A stretch of 14,465 bases of DNA. Origin: JAAYGT01 sp050252075 (GTDB lineage: Bacteria; Pseudomonadota; Gammaproteobacteria; Burkholderiales; Burkholderiaceae_B). Location: assembly GCA_050252075.1 (NCBI GenBank), contig JBFWLP010000082.1, forward strand, positions 1 through 14,465, in the 5' to 3' direction. The notes beneath the pieces are model-generated. The model did not search any database. It saw only the letters and a list, made by a program, of their open reading frames with translations, and was not told where the DNA came from. Below, in pieces: positions 6,310-13,148 of this stretch (positions within the stretch are counted from its first letter, which is position 1; every line of letters starts with the position of its first letter). Made by a program: the position numbers and the translations under genes.

Positions 6310-7287
6310 GTGAGCCGGGAGTTCGACCTCATTGCCCGCTACTTCACCTGGCCGGTTCCGGAAGGTATGCTCGGCGTTGGCGACGATTGTGCGCTGGTCC
6401 CCGTTACCCCGGGCTACCAGCTGGCCACCAGCACCGACCTGCTGATCGAAGGGCGCCACTTTTTCTCTCATGTCGACCCCGCCGCGCTTGGACACAAGTC
6501 GCTGGCGGTGAATATTTCCGACCTGGCGGCCATGGGTGCCGAGCCGCTTGTCTGCTTGCTCAGCCTTAGTCTTCCCGAGATAAACGAATCGTGGCTGGCG
6601 CAGTTTGCCGCCGGGTTTCGCCGTCTTGCGCAGCAAACTGGCTGTGCCCTGGTCGGTGGCGACACAACGCAGGGCAGTGCCATTGTCATCAACGTTACCG
6701 TGCTGGGGCAAGTCAAGCCCGAACAGGCGCTTCGCCGCAGTGCCGCCCGCTTGCATGACGATATCTGGGTAACGGGGCATTTGGGGGCGCCGGATATCGC
6801 TCTTGAGCTATTGCAACGGCCGGATACCTTGCCGCCTGCGGAACGTGCCTTGCTTCGATCGATCCGCGACACGCTTGAAAAGCCCCAACCCCCCTGGCAG
6901 TTTGGCGCGGCCTTGGCGGGAATCGCCCACGCCGCCATCGATATTTCCGACGGCCTGCTCCAGGATCTGGGGCATATCCTGGCGGCCAGCCGTTGTGGCG
7001 CAACGTTGTACTACAGTAACCTTCCCGGCCATCCGGCGCTTCATTCGCTGAACGCCGCACGCCTCGAACAAGCGTTGTTATGCGGTGGCGATGTGTACCA
7101 GCTGTGCTTCACCGCCTCGCCCGATCAGGCGGCTGCCATTGAGCGTTTGGGGGCGCGGCTTAATGTGCCCCTGGCCCGAATTGGCACCATCCAGCGCGAG
7201 CCCGGCATACGCTTGCTGAATGGCGAACACACCGGCGCTCGATCCATGCCATTGCCCGAACATCGGGGGTTTTCTCATTTTGACTGA
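6310..7287 (+). CDS. thiL: Thiamine-monophosphate kinase
   Basis: Phosphorylates thiamine monophosphate to thiamine diphosphate with ATP, the last step of cofactor synthesis. It is 325 aa, starting at a GTG with a good AGGGA about 8 bases upstream, just after the nusB stop. PurM-like fold motifs are present: GVGDDCAL (22-29), STDLLIEGRHF (41-51), KSLAVNISDLAAMGAEP (63-79), GGDTTQG (116-122) and AAIDISDGLLQDLGH (208-222). One usually well-kept motif is changed: GGEDYEL in ThiL proteins reads GGDVYQL here (259-265), losing two acidic side chains. The C-terminal G-Y/W-DHF motif reads GFSHF. The frame is intact and gene order is typical, so it is probably functional. Sequence error or relaxed constraint is also possible. 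Confidence 0.95.
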   Translation: MSREFDLIARYFTWPVPEGMLGVGDDCALVPVTPGYQLATSTDLLIEGRHFFSHVDPAALGHKSLAVNISDLAAMGAEPLVCLLSLSLPEINESWLAQFAAGFRRLAQQTGCALVGGDTTQGSAIVINVTVLGQVKPEQALRRSAARLHDDIWVTGHLGAPDIALELLQRPDTLPPAERALLRSIRDTLEKPQPPWQFGAALAGIAHAAIDISDGLLQDLGHILAASRCGATLYYSNLPGHPALHSLNAARLEQALLCGGDVYQLCFTASPDQAAAIERLGARLNVPLARIGTIQREPGIRLLNGEHTGARSMPLPEHRGFSHFD

Positions 7288-7810
7288 TTATTCGCACTCC
7301 GGCTCGCCTGCGGCGAGCGTGCCCATCCAGCCCACCAGGGCCTGGATGCTGGCCAGGCCCTACCGCGTGCTGGCACTGGGTTTTGGTGCCGGCCTGATGC
7401 GCGTTGCACCGGGCACCTGGGGAACGCTGGCGGGTTGGCTGCTGTGGGTGGTGCTGGTGTCATCGTTGCCCCAGTGGGGCATTGCCGCCGTGCTTGTGGC
7501 CGGGTTTTTTCTGGGCAGTTGGGCCTGTCACCTGACGGGGCGTGACATGGGTGTCGCCGATCACGGCAGTATCGTCTGGGACGAAATCATTGCCATCTGG
7601 CTGGTGCTTTGGCTGGCTCCGGCCGGTTGGGGGTTCCAGGTGCTGGCAGTAGTGCTTTTCCGGCTCTTTGATATTCTCAAACCACCGCCCGTCCGGTATT
7701 TTGACCGGCGTTACAAGAACGGCATCGGGGTCATGCTGGATGATATTCTGGCTGCCCTTTACAGTTTGCTCGTCATCGCCATTATCGTTCGCACAGGGCC
7801 TTTTTCATGA
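7280..7810 (+). CDS. pgpA: Phosphatidylglycerophosphatase A
   Basis: An inner-membrane lipid phosphatase that converts phosphatidylglycerophosphate to phosphatidylglycerol. With the start taken at TTG 7280 it is 176 aa. Family motifs are LALGFGAGLMRVAPGTWGTLAG (31-52), GSIVWDEIIAIWLV (96-109), VLFRLFDILKPPPVRYFDRR (125-144) and IGVMLDDILAALYSLLV (149-165). Hydrophobic segments lie at about 50-80, 104-130 and 155-172. The start is uncertain. The ATG at 7220 would overlap thiL by 68 bases, while the ATG at 7346 would leave only a few residues before the first conserved block. TTG 7280 overlaps thiL by 8 bases, has GGGGG about 11 bases upstream and gives a family-like length. The stop overlaps the pncC start (ATGA). 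Confidence 0.92.
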   Translation: MTDYSHSGSPAASVPIQPTRAWMLARPYRVLALGFGAGLMRVAPGTWGTLAGWLLWVVLVSSLPQWGIAAVLVAGFFLGSWACHLTGRDMGVADHGSIVWDEIIAIWLVLWLAPAGWGFQVLAVVLFRLFDILKPPPVRYFDRRYKNGIGVMLDDILAALYSLLVIAIIVRTGPFS

Positions 7811-8313
7811 CATCACTGATCACCGACGACCTTATCGCGCTGGCAGCGCAGGTAGGCGAAAAGCTGCAGAATCAACGCCACAGCATTGCCTGTGCCGAAT
7901 CGTGCACCGGCGGGTTGGTCGCCGCCGCCTTTACATCGGTGGCCGGATCAAGCACGTGGTTCGACAGGGGCTATGTCACCTACAGTAATCAGGCCAAGCA
8001 AGAACTGCTGGGGGTGCGCGACGACACTCTTGCCCGCTTCGGGGCGGTCAGCGAAGAAACCGCCATGGAGATGGCCAGCGGCGTTTTGTTGTCGGGTACG
8101 TCGGCATCCATTGCGCTGTCCACCACCGGTATTGCCGGGCCCGGCGGCGCAACGCCCGGCAAACCCGTGGGCATGGTGTGTTTCGGGTTGGCACAGCGCA
8201 CGGCCGATGGGGTGAACGTCAGCGCGCTTACCCAGGTTTTCCAGGGCAACCGTGCGCAGGTACGCGAACAATCGGTGCGTTTTGCGCTGGCGCAAGTGCT
8301 GGAACTGGGTTAA
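7807..8313 (+). CDS. pncC: Nicotinamide-nucleotide amidohydrolase (CinA C-terminal domain family)
   Basis: Deamidates nicotinamide mononucleotide to nicotinate mononucleotide in pyridine nucleotide recycling. The 168-aa product is the stand-alone PncC form without the N-terminal MoaB-like domain of full CinA. Motifs are CAESCTGG (29-36) with the active-site serine S32, GYVTYSNQAKQELLGV (55-70), GAVSEETAMEMA (79-90), and STTGIAGPGGATPGKPVG (105-122). The closing FQGNRAQVREQSVRFAL (145-161) also fits the family. The start is the ATG in the 4-base overlap ATGA with pgpA, so this gene is translationally coupled and ends the operon. It faces pyrF with only 4 bp between stops and no visible hairpin in that gap. 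Confidence 0.94.
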   Translation: MTSLITDDLIALAAQVGEKLQNQRHSIACAESCTGGLVAAAFTSVAGSSTWFDRGYVTYSNQAKQELLGVRDDTLARFGAVSEETAMEMASGVLLSGTSASIALSTTGIAGPGGATPGKPVGMVCFGLAQRTADGVNVSALTQVFQGNRAQVREQSVRFALAQVLELG

Positions 8314-8317
8314 CGAA

Positions 8318-9136
8318 TTACGGCAGCGCGGCGCGTATGGCGTCGCGGGTTTGCCGGGCAGCCTGCGCGGCGGCATTGCGCCAGTTCTGGCCATTGCCGG
8401 CGTACAGAATGGCGCGTGAGGAATTGATCATCATTCCGGTTCCATTGGCGGTGGCCCCGGCTTTTACGGTGGCCTCGATATCGCCCCCCTGGGCGCCAAT
8501 GCCGGGAACCAGCAACGGCATGTCTCCCACCACAGAACGAACCCGTGCTATTTCTTCCGGAAACGTGGCTCCAACCACCAGGGCGCATTGTCCGTGCGCA
8601 TTCCAGCGCTCTGCCGCCATGCGGGCGACGTGCATATAAATCGGCGTGCCATCGGCCGATTCAATGAACTGGATATCGGATCCTCCAGGGTTCGAGGTGC
8701 GACACAACACGACAACCCCTTTGTCACGTCGTTCCAGATACGGTGCCAGTGTGTCCGAGCCCATATACGGGTTCACGGTGACGGCGTCGGCGCCGTAGCG
8801 GTCGAAGGCTTCGGCGGCGTATTGCTCGGCCGTGCTGCCGATATCCCCCCGCTTGGCATCCAGAATGATCGGCAAGTGTGGGTGGCGTTCTCGAAGATAG
8901 GCACACAACGCCTCTAGTTCAGGCTCGGCACGTTGCGCTGCAAAGTAGGCGATTTGCGGCTTGAAAGCGCACACGTACGGGGCAGTGGCATCGATGATGC
9001 CCTGGCAAAAAAGAAACAAGGCTCGCGGGTTCTGTGCAAGTTCCGCCGGAAAACGGCCAGGGGAAGGATCCAGCCCGACGGTCAGCAGGGAGCCTGACAC
9101 ACGCCAGGCATTTTGAAGTTTTTGGGAGAACGTCAT
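8318..9136 (-). CDS. pyrF: Orotidine 5'-phosphate decarboxylase (subfamily 2)
   Basis: Decarboxylates OMP to UMP, the last step of de novo pyrimidine synthesis. At 272 aa it fits the longer subfamily 2 found in many betaproteobacteria and mycobacteria rather than the roughly 245-aa E. coli type. Motifs are LLTVGLDPSPGRFP (17-30), AFKPQIAYF (57-65), ILDAKRGDIGSTAEQYA (91-107) with catalytic D93, K95 and D98, and VNPYMGSDTLAPYL (121-134). LLVPGIGAQGGD lies near residue 220, and a phosphate-binding NSSRAILYA stretch near 240-250. The ATG at 9136 was chosen because the family starts just before F-x-x-KL; a longer frame to 9208 would run into dgkA. It is 7 bp downstream of dgkA on the same strand. 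Confidence 0.96.
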   Translation of the reverse strand: MTFSQKLQNAWRVSGSLLTVGLDPSPGRFPAELAQNPRALFLFCQGIIDATAPYVCAFKPQIAYFAAQRAEPELEALCAYLRERHPHLPIILDAKRGDIGSTAEQYAAEAFDRYGADAVTVNPYMGSDTLAPYLERRDKGVVVLCRTSNPGGSDIQFIESADGTPIYMHVARMAAERWNAHGQCALVVGATFPEEIARVRSVVGDMPLLVPGIGAQGGDIEATVKAGATANGTGMMINSSRAILYAGNGQNWRNAAAQAARQTRDAIRAALP

Positions 9137-9143
9137 GGTGGGC

Positions 9144-9548
9144 TCAGGGTTGGGCAATGGCAAAGTACACATGCGACACAAGCAGGCTTGCCCAGACGGC
9201 AAGTGCAAGAATGATGGACAAGAAAACGGCCGCGCTTCCCAGGTCTTTCGCGCGTCCGATCAGTTCGTGATGTTCCAGGGTTACCGCGTCGGCCACGGCC
9301 TCGATGGCGGAATTGAAAAGTTCGGCGATCAGCACAATGACCAGTGTACCGACCAGAAGCACAAGCTCGCTTAGCGACCGGCTCAGCCACAGGGCGACGG
9401 GGGTAAGAACGGCGGCCAGCAGCAATTCCTGGCGGAAGGCCGCTTCATGGCGGCAGGCGGCAACCAGCCCACGCCACGAATACCGAAGCGCCTGAACGAT
9501 GCGAAACAGGCCGCCGTGGCTTTTGAACGGGGATTGGGGTTGGTTCAT
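9144..9548 (-). CDS. dgkA: Diacylglycerol kinase, prokaryotic trimeric type
   Basis: A small inner-membrane enzyme (134 aa) that phosphorylates diacylglycerol to phosphatidic acid, recycling lipid released by membrane-derived glucan and lipopolysaccharide modification. It shows an amphipathic N-terminal helix with RIVQALRYSWRGLVAACRHEAAFRQE (16-41), three hydrophobic segments (about 42-57, 60-79 and 106-131), and the family signature ELFNSAIEAVADAV (76-89) containing the catalytic glutamates. KDLGSAAVFLS (101-111) follows. The ATG start at 9548 fits the family; no strong Shine-Dalgarno sequence is visible. The gene precedes pyrF with a 7-bp gap, so the two are probably co-transcribed from the TATAAT-containing promoter upstream. 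Confidence 0.95.
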   Translation of the reverse strand: MNQPQSPFKSHGGLFRIVQALRYSWRGLVAACRHEAAFRQELLLAAVLTPVALWLSRSLSELVLLVGTLVIVLIAELFNSAIEAVADAVTLEHHELIGRAKDLGSAAVFLSIILALAVWASLLVSHVYFAIAQP

Positions 9549-9578
9549 GGACTAGGGTCTTGTGAGGATCAGGCCGGT

Positions 9579-9609
9579 ATTATAGGAAGGGAAGGCCGGC
9601 TCAGGCCAA
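9579..9609 (-). promoter_or_regulatory. Candidate sigma-70 promoter for dgkA-pyrF
   Basis: On the minus strand an exact TATAAT (9579-9584) is preceded by TTGGCC (9604-9609) with a 19-base spacer, slightly long. Transcription would start near 9572, giving a leader of about 24 bases before dgkA. The -35 box overlaps the edge of a 13-bp inverted repeat. A perfect -10 is notable in such GC-rich surroundings, but the -35 is only a 4/6 match. Confidence 0.45.
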
Positions 9610-9641
9610 CGGCTCCAAAAGCACTGCCTTTGGAGCCGTTG
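9607..9641. terminator. 13-bp perfect stem-loop between the Bug gene and dgkA
   Basis: Arms CAACGGCTCCAAA (9607-9619) and TTTGGAGCCGTTG (9629-9641) pair perfectly around a 9-base loop. It lies 80 bases past the stop of the solute-binding protein gene (minus strand) and just upstream of the dgkA promoter, so ending the upstream transcript is the likely role. No T-run follows on either strand, so it is not a textbook intrinsic terminator. It may be an RNA 3'-end stabiliser or a protein-binding dyad instead. Confidence 0.45.
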
Positions 9642-9720
9642 CACGAGGCGTATTGCCCGAGATAGCCCGGACTGCCCTGGGTCGGGTTCCGGGCGTACAG
9701 GGCCAGCGGCCCCGGGCCGG

Positions 9721-10698
9721 TTACTGCGGCTGGATGCCGGCGGCCTTGAACAGTTTGCCCCACTGCGGAACTTGCTGGGCCACTTTGGCCGACAGCGCTT
9801 CCGGGGTGGCCTCGTCGATCAGCACGTTGGCGCCCAGCCCTGCCATGCGTTGCTTGAAGTCGGGGTTGGACATGCCTGCCTTGAGTGCGGCGTTCAGCTT
9901 ATCAAGGGCAGGCTTGGGCGTGCCTTTGGGGGCCCACATGCCATGCCAGATGCCGACTTCAAAGTCTTTGAAGCCGGATTCCTGCATGGTGGGAAGATCG
10001 GGCAGGGTGGGCACGCGCTGCTTGCTGGTAACTGCGTACGCTTTGACGGTGCCCGCCTTGATATGCTGTGTGGTGTTGGTGGTTTGGTCGCACATGATAT
10101 CGACCTGTTTGCCGAGCAGGTCGTTCATGGCCGGGCCGGTGCCCTTGTACGGTACGGTCAGAAGGTCGACGCCCAGGGCGCTGGCAAACATGGTGCCGCA
10201 CAAATGGCTGGCGGCGCCGATACCGGCATTGGCCAAGGCTACCTTGTCTTTATTGGCCTTGACGTATTCCACCAGTTCCTTGATGTTGTTGGCGGGGAAA
10301 TCGGAGCGGGCGATGATGGTCATGGGTACATCGACCACCAGACCGATGGGCTCGAAGCTGTCGGAGGTGTAGCCGGGATCTTTGTACAGGGATTGGGCCG
10401 TTGAGAACCCGATGTGCATGAGCAGCGTTGTGTAGCCGTCGGGCTTGGCCCGGGCCACGTGGCTGACCCCGATGGTGCCGCCCGCGCCGCCTTTGTTTTC
10501 CACAACGACGGTTTGGCCCAGTGTGGGCCGCATGGCTTCAGCCAGTGAGCGTGCCACGTTGTCGGTGGGGCCGCCGGCGGAGAACGGTACAACCATGTTG
10601 ATGGTGCGCTCGGGGAAATCGGCCGCGCCGGCCACACCTGTGACGCCGACCAGTGCTGCTGCAACTGCGAAAGCGAGTTTTTGTTGTGTGTTTTTCAT
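9721..10698 (-). CDS. Bug/TctC-family tripartite tricarboxylate transporter substrate-binding protein
   Basis: A predicted periplasmic solute-binding protein, 325 aa. The N-terminus (MKNTQQKLAFAVAAALVGV then AGAAD) is a Sec signal peptide, with probable cleavage after about residue 25. The mature protein starts FPERTINMVVPFSAGGPTDNVAR, the hallmark of Bug proteins. It continues with VVENKGGAGGTIGVSHVARAKPDGYT (64-89), the ligand-loop PYKGTGPAMNDLLGKQVDIM (183-202) and PTMQESGFKDFEVGIWHGMWAPKGTPK (236-262). The ATG start has AAGG seven bases upstream. No TctA/TctB membrane genes are adjacent, as is usual for the many orphan Bug proteins in Bordetella and relatives. The substrate, probably a carboxylate or similar small molecule, cannot be read from the sequence. 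Confidence 0.94.
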   Translation of the reverse strand: MKNTQQKLAFAVAAALVGVTGVAGAADFPERTINMVVPFSAGGPTDNVARSLAEAMRPTLGQTVVVENKGGAGGTIGVSHVARAKPDGYTTLLMHIGFSTAQSLYKDPGYTSDSFEPIGLVVDVPMTIIARSDFPANNIKELVEYVKANKDKVALANAGIGAASHLCGTMFASALGVDLLTVPYKGTGPAMNDLLGKQVDIMCDQTTNTTQHIKAGTVKAYAVTSKQRVPTLPDLPTMQESGFKDFEVGIWHGMWAPKGTPKPALDKLNAALKAGMSNPDFKQRMAGLGANVLIDEATPEALSAKVAQQVPQWGKLFKAAGIQPQ

Positions 10699-10744
10699 AG
10701 GTAACCTTGCAAAGAAGAGGGGACATCAGAGGAGCATACTAATT

Positions 10745-10774
10745 GAAAACCTTTCATTTGTCTTTCAGGTTTTC
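10745..10774. promoter_or_regulatory. 8-bp inverted repeat upstream of the Bug gene
   Basis: GAAAACCT (10745-10752) and AGGTTTTC (10767-10774) form perfect arms around a 14-base spacer, 47-76 bases upstream of the Bug start codon and about 15 bases beyond the groL terminator T-run. The position suits an operator for the solute-binding protein gene or a leader hairpin. The T-rich spacer holds a repeated CTTTCA. No matching promoter boxes are clear. Confidence 0.35.
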
Positions 10775-10788
10775 CCTAGGGCCGGGCG

Positions 10789-10813
10789 AAAAAAAACCCT
10801 GCCGAAGCAGGGT
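10789..10813 (-). terminator. Intrinsic terminator of groES-groL
   Basis: Read on the minus strand, ACCCTGC, a TTCG tetraloop and GCAGGGT form a 7-bp stem followed by eight T's. This is a textbook factor-independent terminator, about 60 bases after the groL stop. Confidence 0.93.
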
Positions 10814-10825
10814 CAGGGCGCAGCG

Positions 10826-10849
10826 CCCGAAGGCGGTGAAGCCTTCGGG
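10826..10849 (-). repeat. Second stem-loop upstream of the groL terminator
   Basis: A 9-bp perfect stem, CCCGAAGGC (10826-10834) and GCCTTCGGG (10841-10849), has a 6-base loop. It lies between the groL stop and the terminator hairpin and would be the first hairpin in the groESL 3' UTR. It has no T-run of its own. A partly competing GGGCG-CAG-CGCCC hairpin overlaps it at 10816-10828. It may protect the mRNA 3' end or assist termination. Confidence 0.6.
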
Positions 10850-10872
10850 GGAGACTGGCGGCAACAGGGCGA

Positions 10873-12519
10873 TTAGAAGCCCATGCCACCCATACCACCC
10901 ATGCCACCCATGTCGGGCATGGCAGGAGCAGCGGGCTTGTCGTCGACGATCTCAGCAACAGCTGCTTCTGTAGTCAGCAACAGGCTGGCCACCGAGGCGG
11001 CGTTTTGCAGTGCCGAACGCGTGACTTTGGTGGGGTCGAGAACGCCTTGCTCAACCAGGTCACCGTACTCGCCGGTGGCCGCGTTGTAACCGTAGTTGCC
11101 TTTACCGCTGGCAACGTTGTTGACGACAACGCTGGGCTCGTCACCGGCATTGGCAACGATGGTGCGCAGGGGGGATTCGACCGCACGCAGAATCAGTTTG
11201 ATACCGGCGTCCTGATCGGCGTTATCACCTTTCAGGTTGGCAATGGCGGCCTTGGCGCGGATCAGTGCGACGCCGCCGCCGGGAACGATGCCTTCTTCCA
11301 CGGCAGCACGTGTTGCGTGCAGAGCATCTTCAACGCGGGCTTTCTTCTCTTTCATTTCCACTTCGGTGGCGGCACCGACGCGGATCACGGCCACACCACC
11401 CGCCAGCTTGGCAACGCGTTCCTGAAGCTTTTCACGATCGTAGTCGGAAGTGGCCTCTTCGATCTGGACACGAATCTGCTTGACGCGTGCTTCAATCGAC
11501 TTGCTGTCACCGGCACCGTCGATGATGATGGTGTTCTCTTTGCCCACTTCAATGCGCTTGGCCTGGCCCAGATCGTCGAGCGAGGCTTTTTCCAGCGACA
11601 TGCCGGTTTCTTCCGAGATAACCACACCGCCGGACAGAACGGCGATGTCTTCGAGCATGGCCTTGCGACGGTCGCCAAAGCCGGGGGCCTTGACAGCAGT
11701 CGTTTTCAGGATGCCGCGAATGTTGTTCACCACCAGCGTTGCCAGTGCTTCACCTTCGACGTCTTCGGCAATGATCAGCAGCGGACGGCTGGACTTGGCG
11801 ACTTGCTCAAGTACGGGCAGAAGGTCACGGATGTTGCTGATTTTCTTGTCGAAAATCAGGATGTACGGATCTTCAAGCACGGAAACTTGCTTGTCGGGGT
11901 TGTTGATGAAATAGGGTGACAGGTAGCCGCGGTCGAATTGCATGCCTTCCACGACATCCAGTTCGTTGTCCAGGGATTTGCCGTCTTCAACGGTAATCAC
12001 GCCTTCCTTGCCGACTTTGTCCATGGCGTCGGCAATGATTTTGCCGATCGAGCTGTCGCTGTTGGCGGAAATCGAGCCTACCTGGGCGATTTCCTTGCTG
12101 GTTGTGCAGGGCTTGGACAGTTTCTGCAGCTCGGCCACAGCAACCGTAACCGCTTTGTCGATACCGCGCTTCAGATCCATGGGGTTGATGCCGGCCGCAA
12201 CGTACTTCAGGCCTTCCTCAACGATCGACTGTGCCAGCACAGTGGCTGTCGTGGTGCCGTCACCGGCGTTGTCGGATGTTTTGGACGCAACTTCCTTGAC
12301 CAGCTGGGCGCCGATGTTTTCGAACTTGTCTTTCAGTTCGATTTCTTTGGCAACCGATACGCCGTCTTTCGTGACCGTGGGGGCGCCGAAGGAGCGATCG
12401 AGCACAACGTTACGGCCTTTGGGGCCCAGAGTGGTTTTCACCGCGTTGGCGAGAATGTTTACACCACGTACGATGCGTACACGGGCGTCATCGCCGAACA
12501 ATACTTGTTTTGCAGCCAT
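10873..12519 (-). CDS. groL: Chaperonin GroEL (60 kDa)
   Basis: The cytoplasmic chaperonin subunit, which forms a double heptameric ring and folds proteins with GroES and ATP. It is 548 aa, the standard length. The N-terminal KQVLFGDDARVRIVRGVNIL is followed by TLGPKGRNVVLDRSFGAPTVTKDGV (30-54), which includes the nucleotide-contacting D52. GDGTTTATVLA (86-96) includes D87, and the apical-domain block DRGYLSPYFINNPDKQ follows. GIVPGGGVAL lies near 410-420, and the protein ends in the flexible GGM repeat tail GGMGGMGGMGF. The ATG start has a strong AAAGGA about 7 bases upstream. It lies 37 bp downstream of groS on the same strand and shares its CIRCE-controlled promoter, and a strong terminator follows. 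Confidence 0.99.
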   Translation of the reverse strand: MAAKQVLFGDDARVRIVRGVNILANAVKTTLGPKGRNVVLDRSFGAPTVTKDGVSVAKEIELKDKFENIGAQLVKEVASKTSDNAGDGTTTATVLAQSIVEEGLKYVAAGINPMDLKRGIDKAVTVAVAELQKLSKPCTTSKEIAQVGSISANSDSSIGKIIADAMDKVGKEGVITVEDGKSLDNELDVVEGMQFDRGYLSPYFINNPDKQVSVLEDPYILIFDKKISNIRDLLPVLEQVAKSSRPLLIIAEDVEGEALATLVVNNIRGILKTTAVKAPGFGDRRKAMLEDIAVLSGGVVISEETGMSLEKASLDDLGQAKRIEVGKENTIIIDGAGDSKSIEARVKQIRVQIEEATSDYDREKLQERVAKLAGGVAVIRVGAATEVEMKEKKARVEDALHATRAAVEEGIVPGGGVALIRAKAAIANLKGDNADQDAGIKLILRAVESPLRTIVANAGDEPSVVVNNVASGKGNYGYNAATGEYGDLVEQGVLDPTKVTRSALQNAASVASLLLTTEAAVAEIVDDKPAAPAMPDMGGMGGMGGMGF

Positions 12520-12556
12520 TTTTAATTCCTTTCAGGGGTTGGTGTCGTTGACCGAA

Positions 12557-12844
12557 TTACTGGATCACGGCGAGAATTTCTTCCTCGCGGATAACGAGCA
12601 GCTCTTCACCGTCGACTTTTACGGTTTGGCCGGCATACTTGCCGAACAACACTTTGTCACCCACTTTTAAATCAACAGGCAGAACTTTGCCGTCTTCTGT
12701 TTTCTTGCCGGGGCCGACAGCCACGACTTCACCCTGATCGGGTTTTTCAGCGGCGCTTTCAGGGATAACAATACCCGAAGCCGTTTTACGCTCGTTGTCC
12801 AGACGTTTGACGATCACGCGATCGTGCAAAGGGCGCAGTGCCAT
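12557..12844 (-). CDS. groS: Co-chaperonin GroES (10 kDa)
   Basis: The heptameric lid of the GroEL chamber. It is 95 aa, typical for the family. It begins MALRPLHDRVIVKRLDNERK; the mobile loop that docks on GroEL is ERKTASGIVIP (18-28), followed by AAEKPDQGEVVAVGPGKK and the GDKVLFGKYAGQTVKVDGEELLVI core. The ATG start has AGGAG eight bases upstream. It is the first gene of the groES-groL operon, 51 bp after the CIRCE operator. Expression is expected to be heat-inducible through HrcA derepression. Confidence 0.99.
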   Translation of the reverse strand: MALRPLHDRVIVKRLDNERKTASGIVIPESAAEKPDQGEVVAVGPGKKTEDGKVLPVDLKVGDKVLFGKYAGQTVKVDGEELLVIREEEILAVIQ

Positions 12845-12895
12845 GAAGGAACTCCTGTGAAATGAACTAGTGTTAATCGAAGCGGAGATTGGTTG

Positions 12896-12922
12896 TTAGC
12901 ACTCAACCTCATCGAGTGCTAA
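12896..12922. promoter_or_regulatory. CIRCE operator (HrcA binding site)
   Basis: TTAGCACTC (12896-12904), a 9-base spacer and GAGTGCTAA (12914-12922) form the exact consensus CIRCE inverted repeat with no mismatch. It starts one base into the groESL -10 box and covers the expected transcription start, so a bound HrcA repressor would block initiation. It implies an hrcA gene elsewhere in the genome. Confidence 0.97.
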
Positions 12923-12949
12923 TTATAAGGACGATGTGTGTATCTTCAA
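12922..12949 (-). promoter_or_regulatory. groES-groL promoter
   Basis: On the minus strand TTGAAG (12944-12949) and TATAAT (12922-12927) are separated by 16 bases, a good sigma-70 promoter. CTTGAAG together with the CCTTATAA around the -10 also partly fits the heat-shock sigma-32 pattern, so dual control is possible. The predicted transcription start falls inside CIRCE, near 12915. Confidence 0.8.
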
Positions 12950-13148
12950 GGGCACCTTGCTCAAATGTTACATACAGATACATTTGTTTGATGTCTCCCT
13001 CTGTAGCTATCGGATTCGTATCCCCGTAAACTCCCGCAGGCAGGGCGGAAAGAGGAATGATGGAGCGCAGACACTGCGTGTAACCATGATCAGGCCGCCC
13101 GCCTGTGATCCTACCTGTGTCCCCTTTTACCTCTCTTTCGGGTGCTAC
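12950..13148. other. Intergenic region between the groESL promoter and the lipoprotein gene
   Basis: With the operator region this makes about 300 bases without a convincing gene. The lipoprotein frame stays open back to 12936, but that extension has no protein-like character and precedes a clear signal peptide. A 7-bp dyad, CAAATGT (12962-12968) and ACATTTG (12980-12986), lies here. A weak plus-strand promoter may be present: TTGCTC at 12957 and TACATT at 12979, 16 bases apart. The rest shows nothing I can name. Confidence 0.5.

Noticed and set aside
11005..12670. Plus-strand frames antisense to groL and groS (up to 304 codons)
   Set aside because: They are shadows of the strongly biased groEL codons, with no ribosome site and no recognisable domains.
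12936..13148. 71-residue N-terminal extension of the lipoprotein
   Set aside because: It would bury a well-formed signal peptide and lipobox inside the protein, and its composition is not protein-like.
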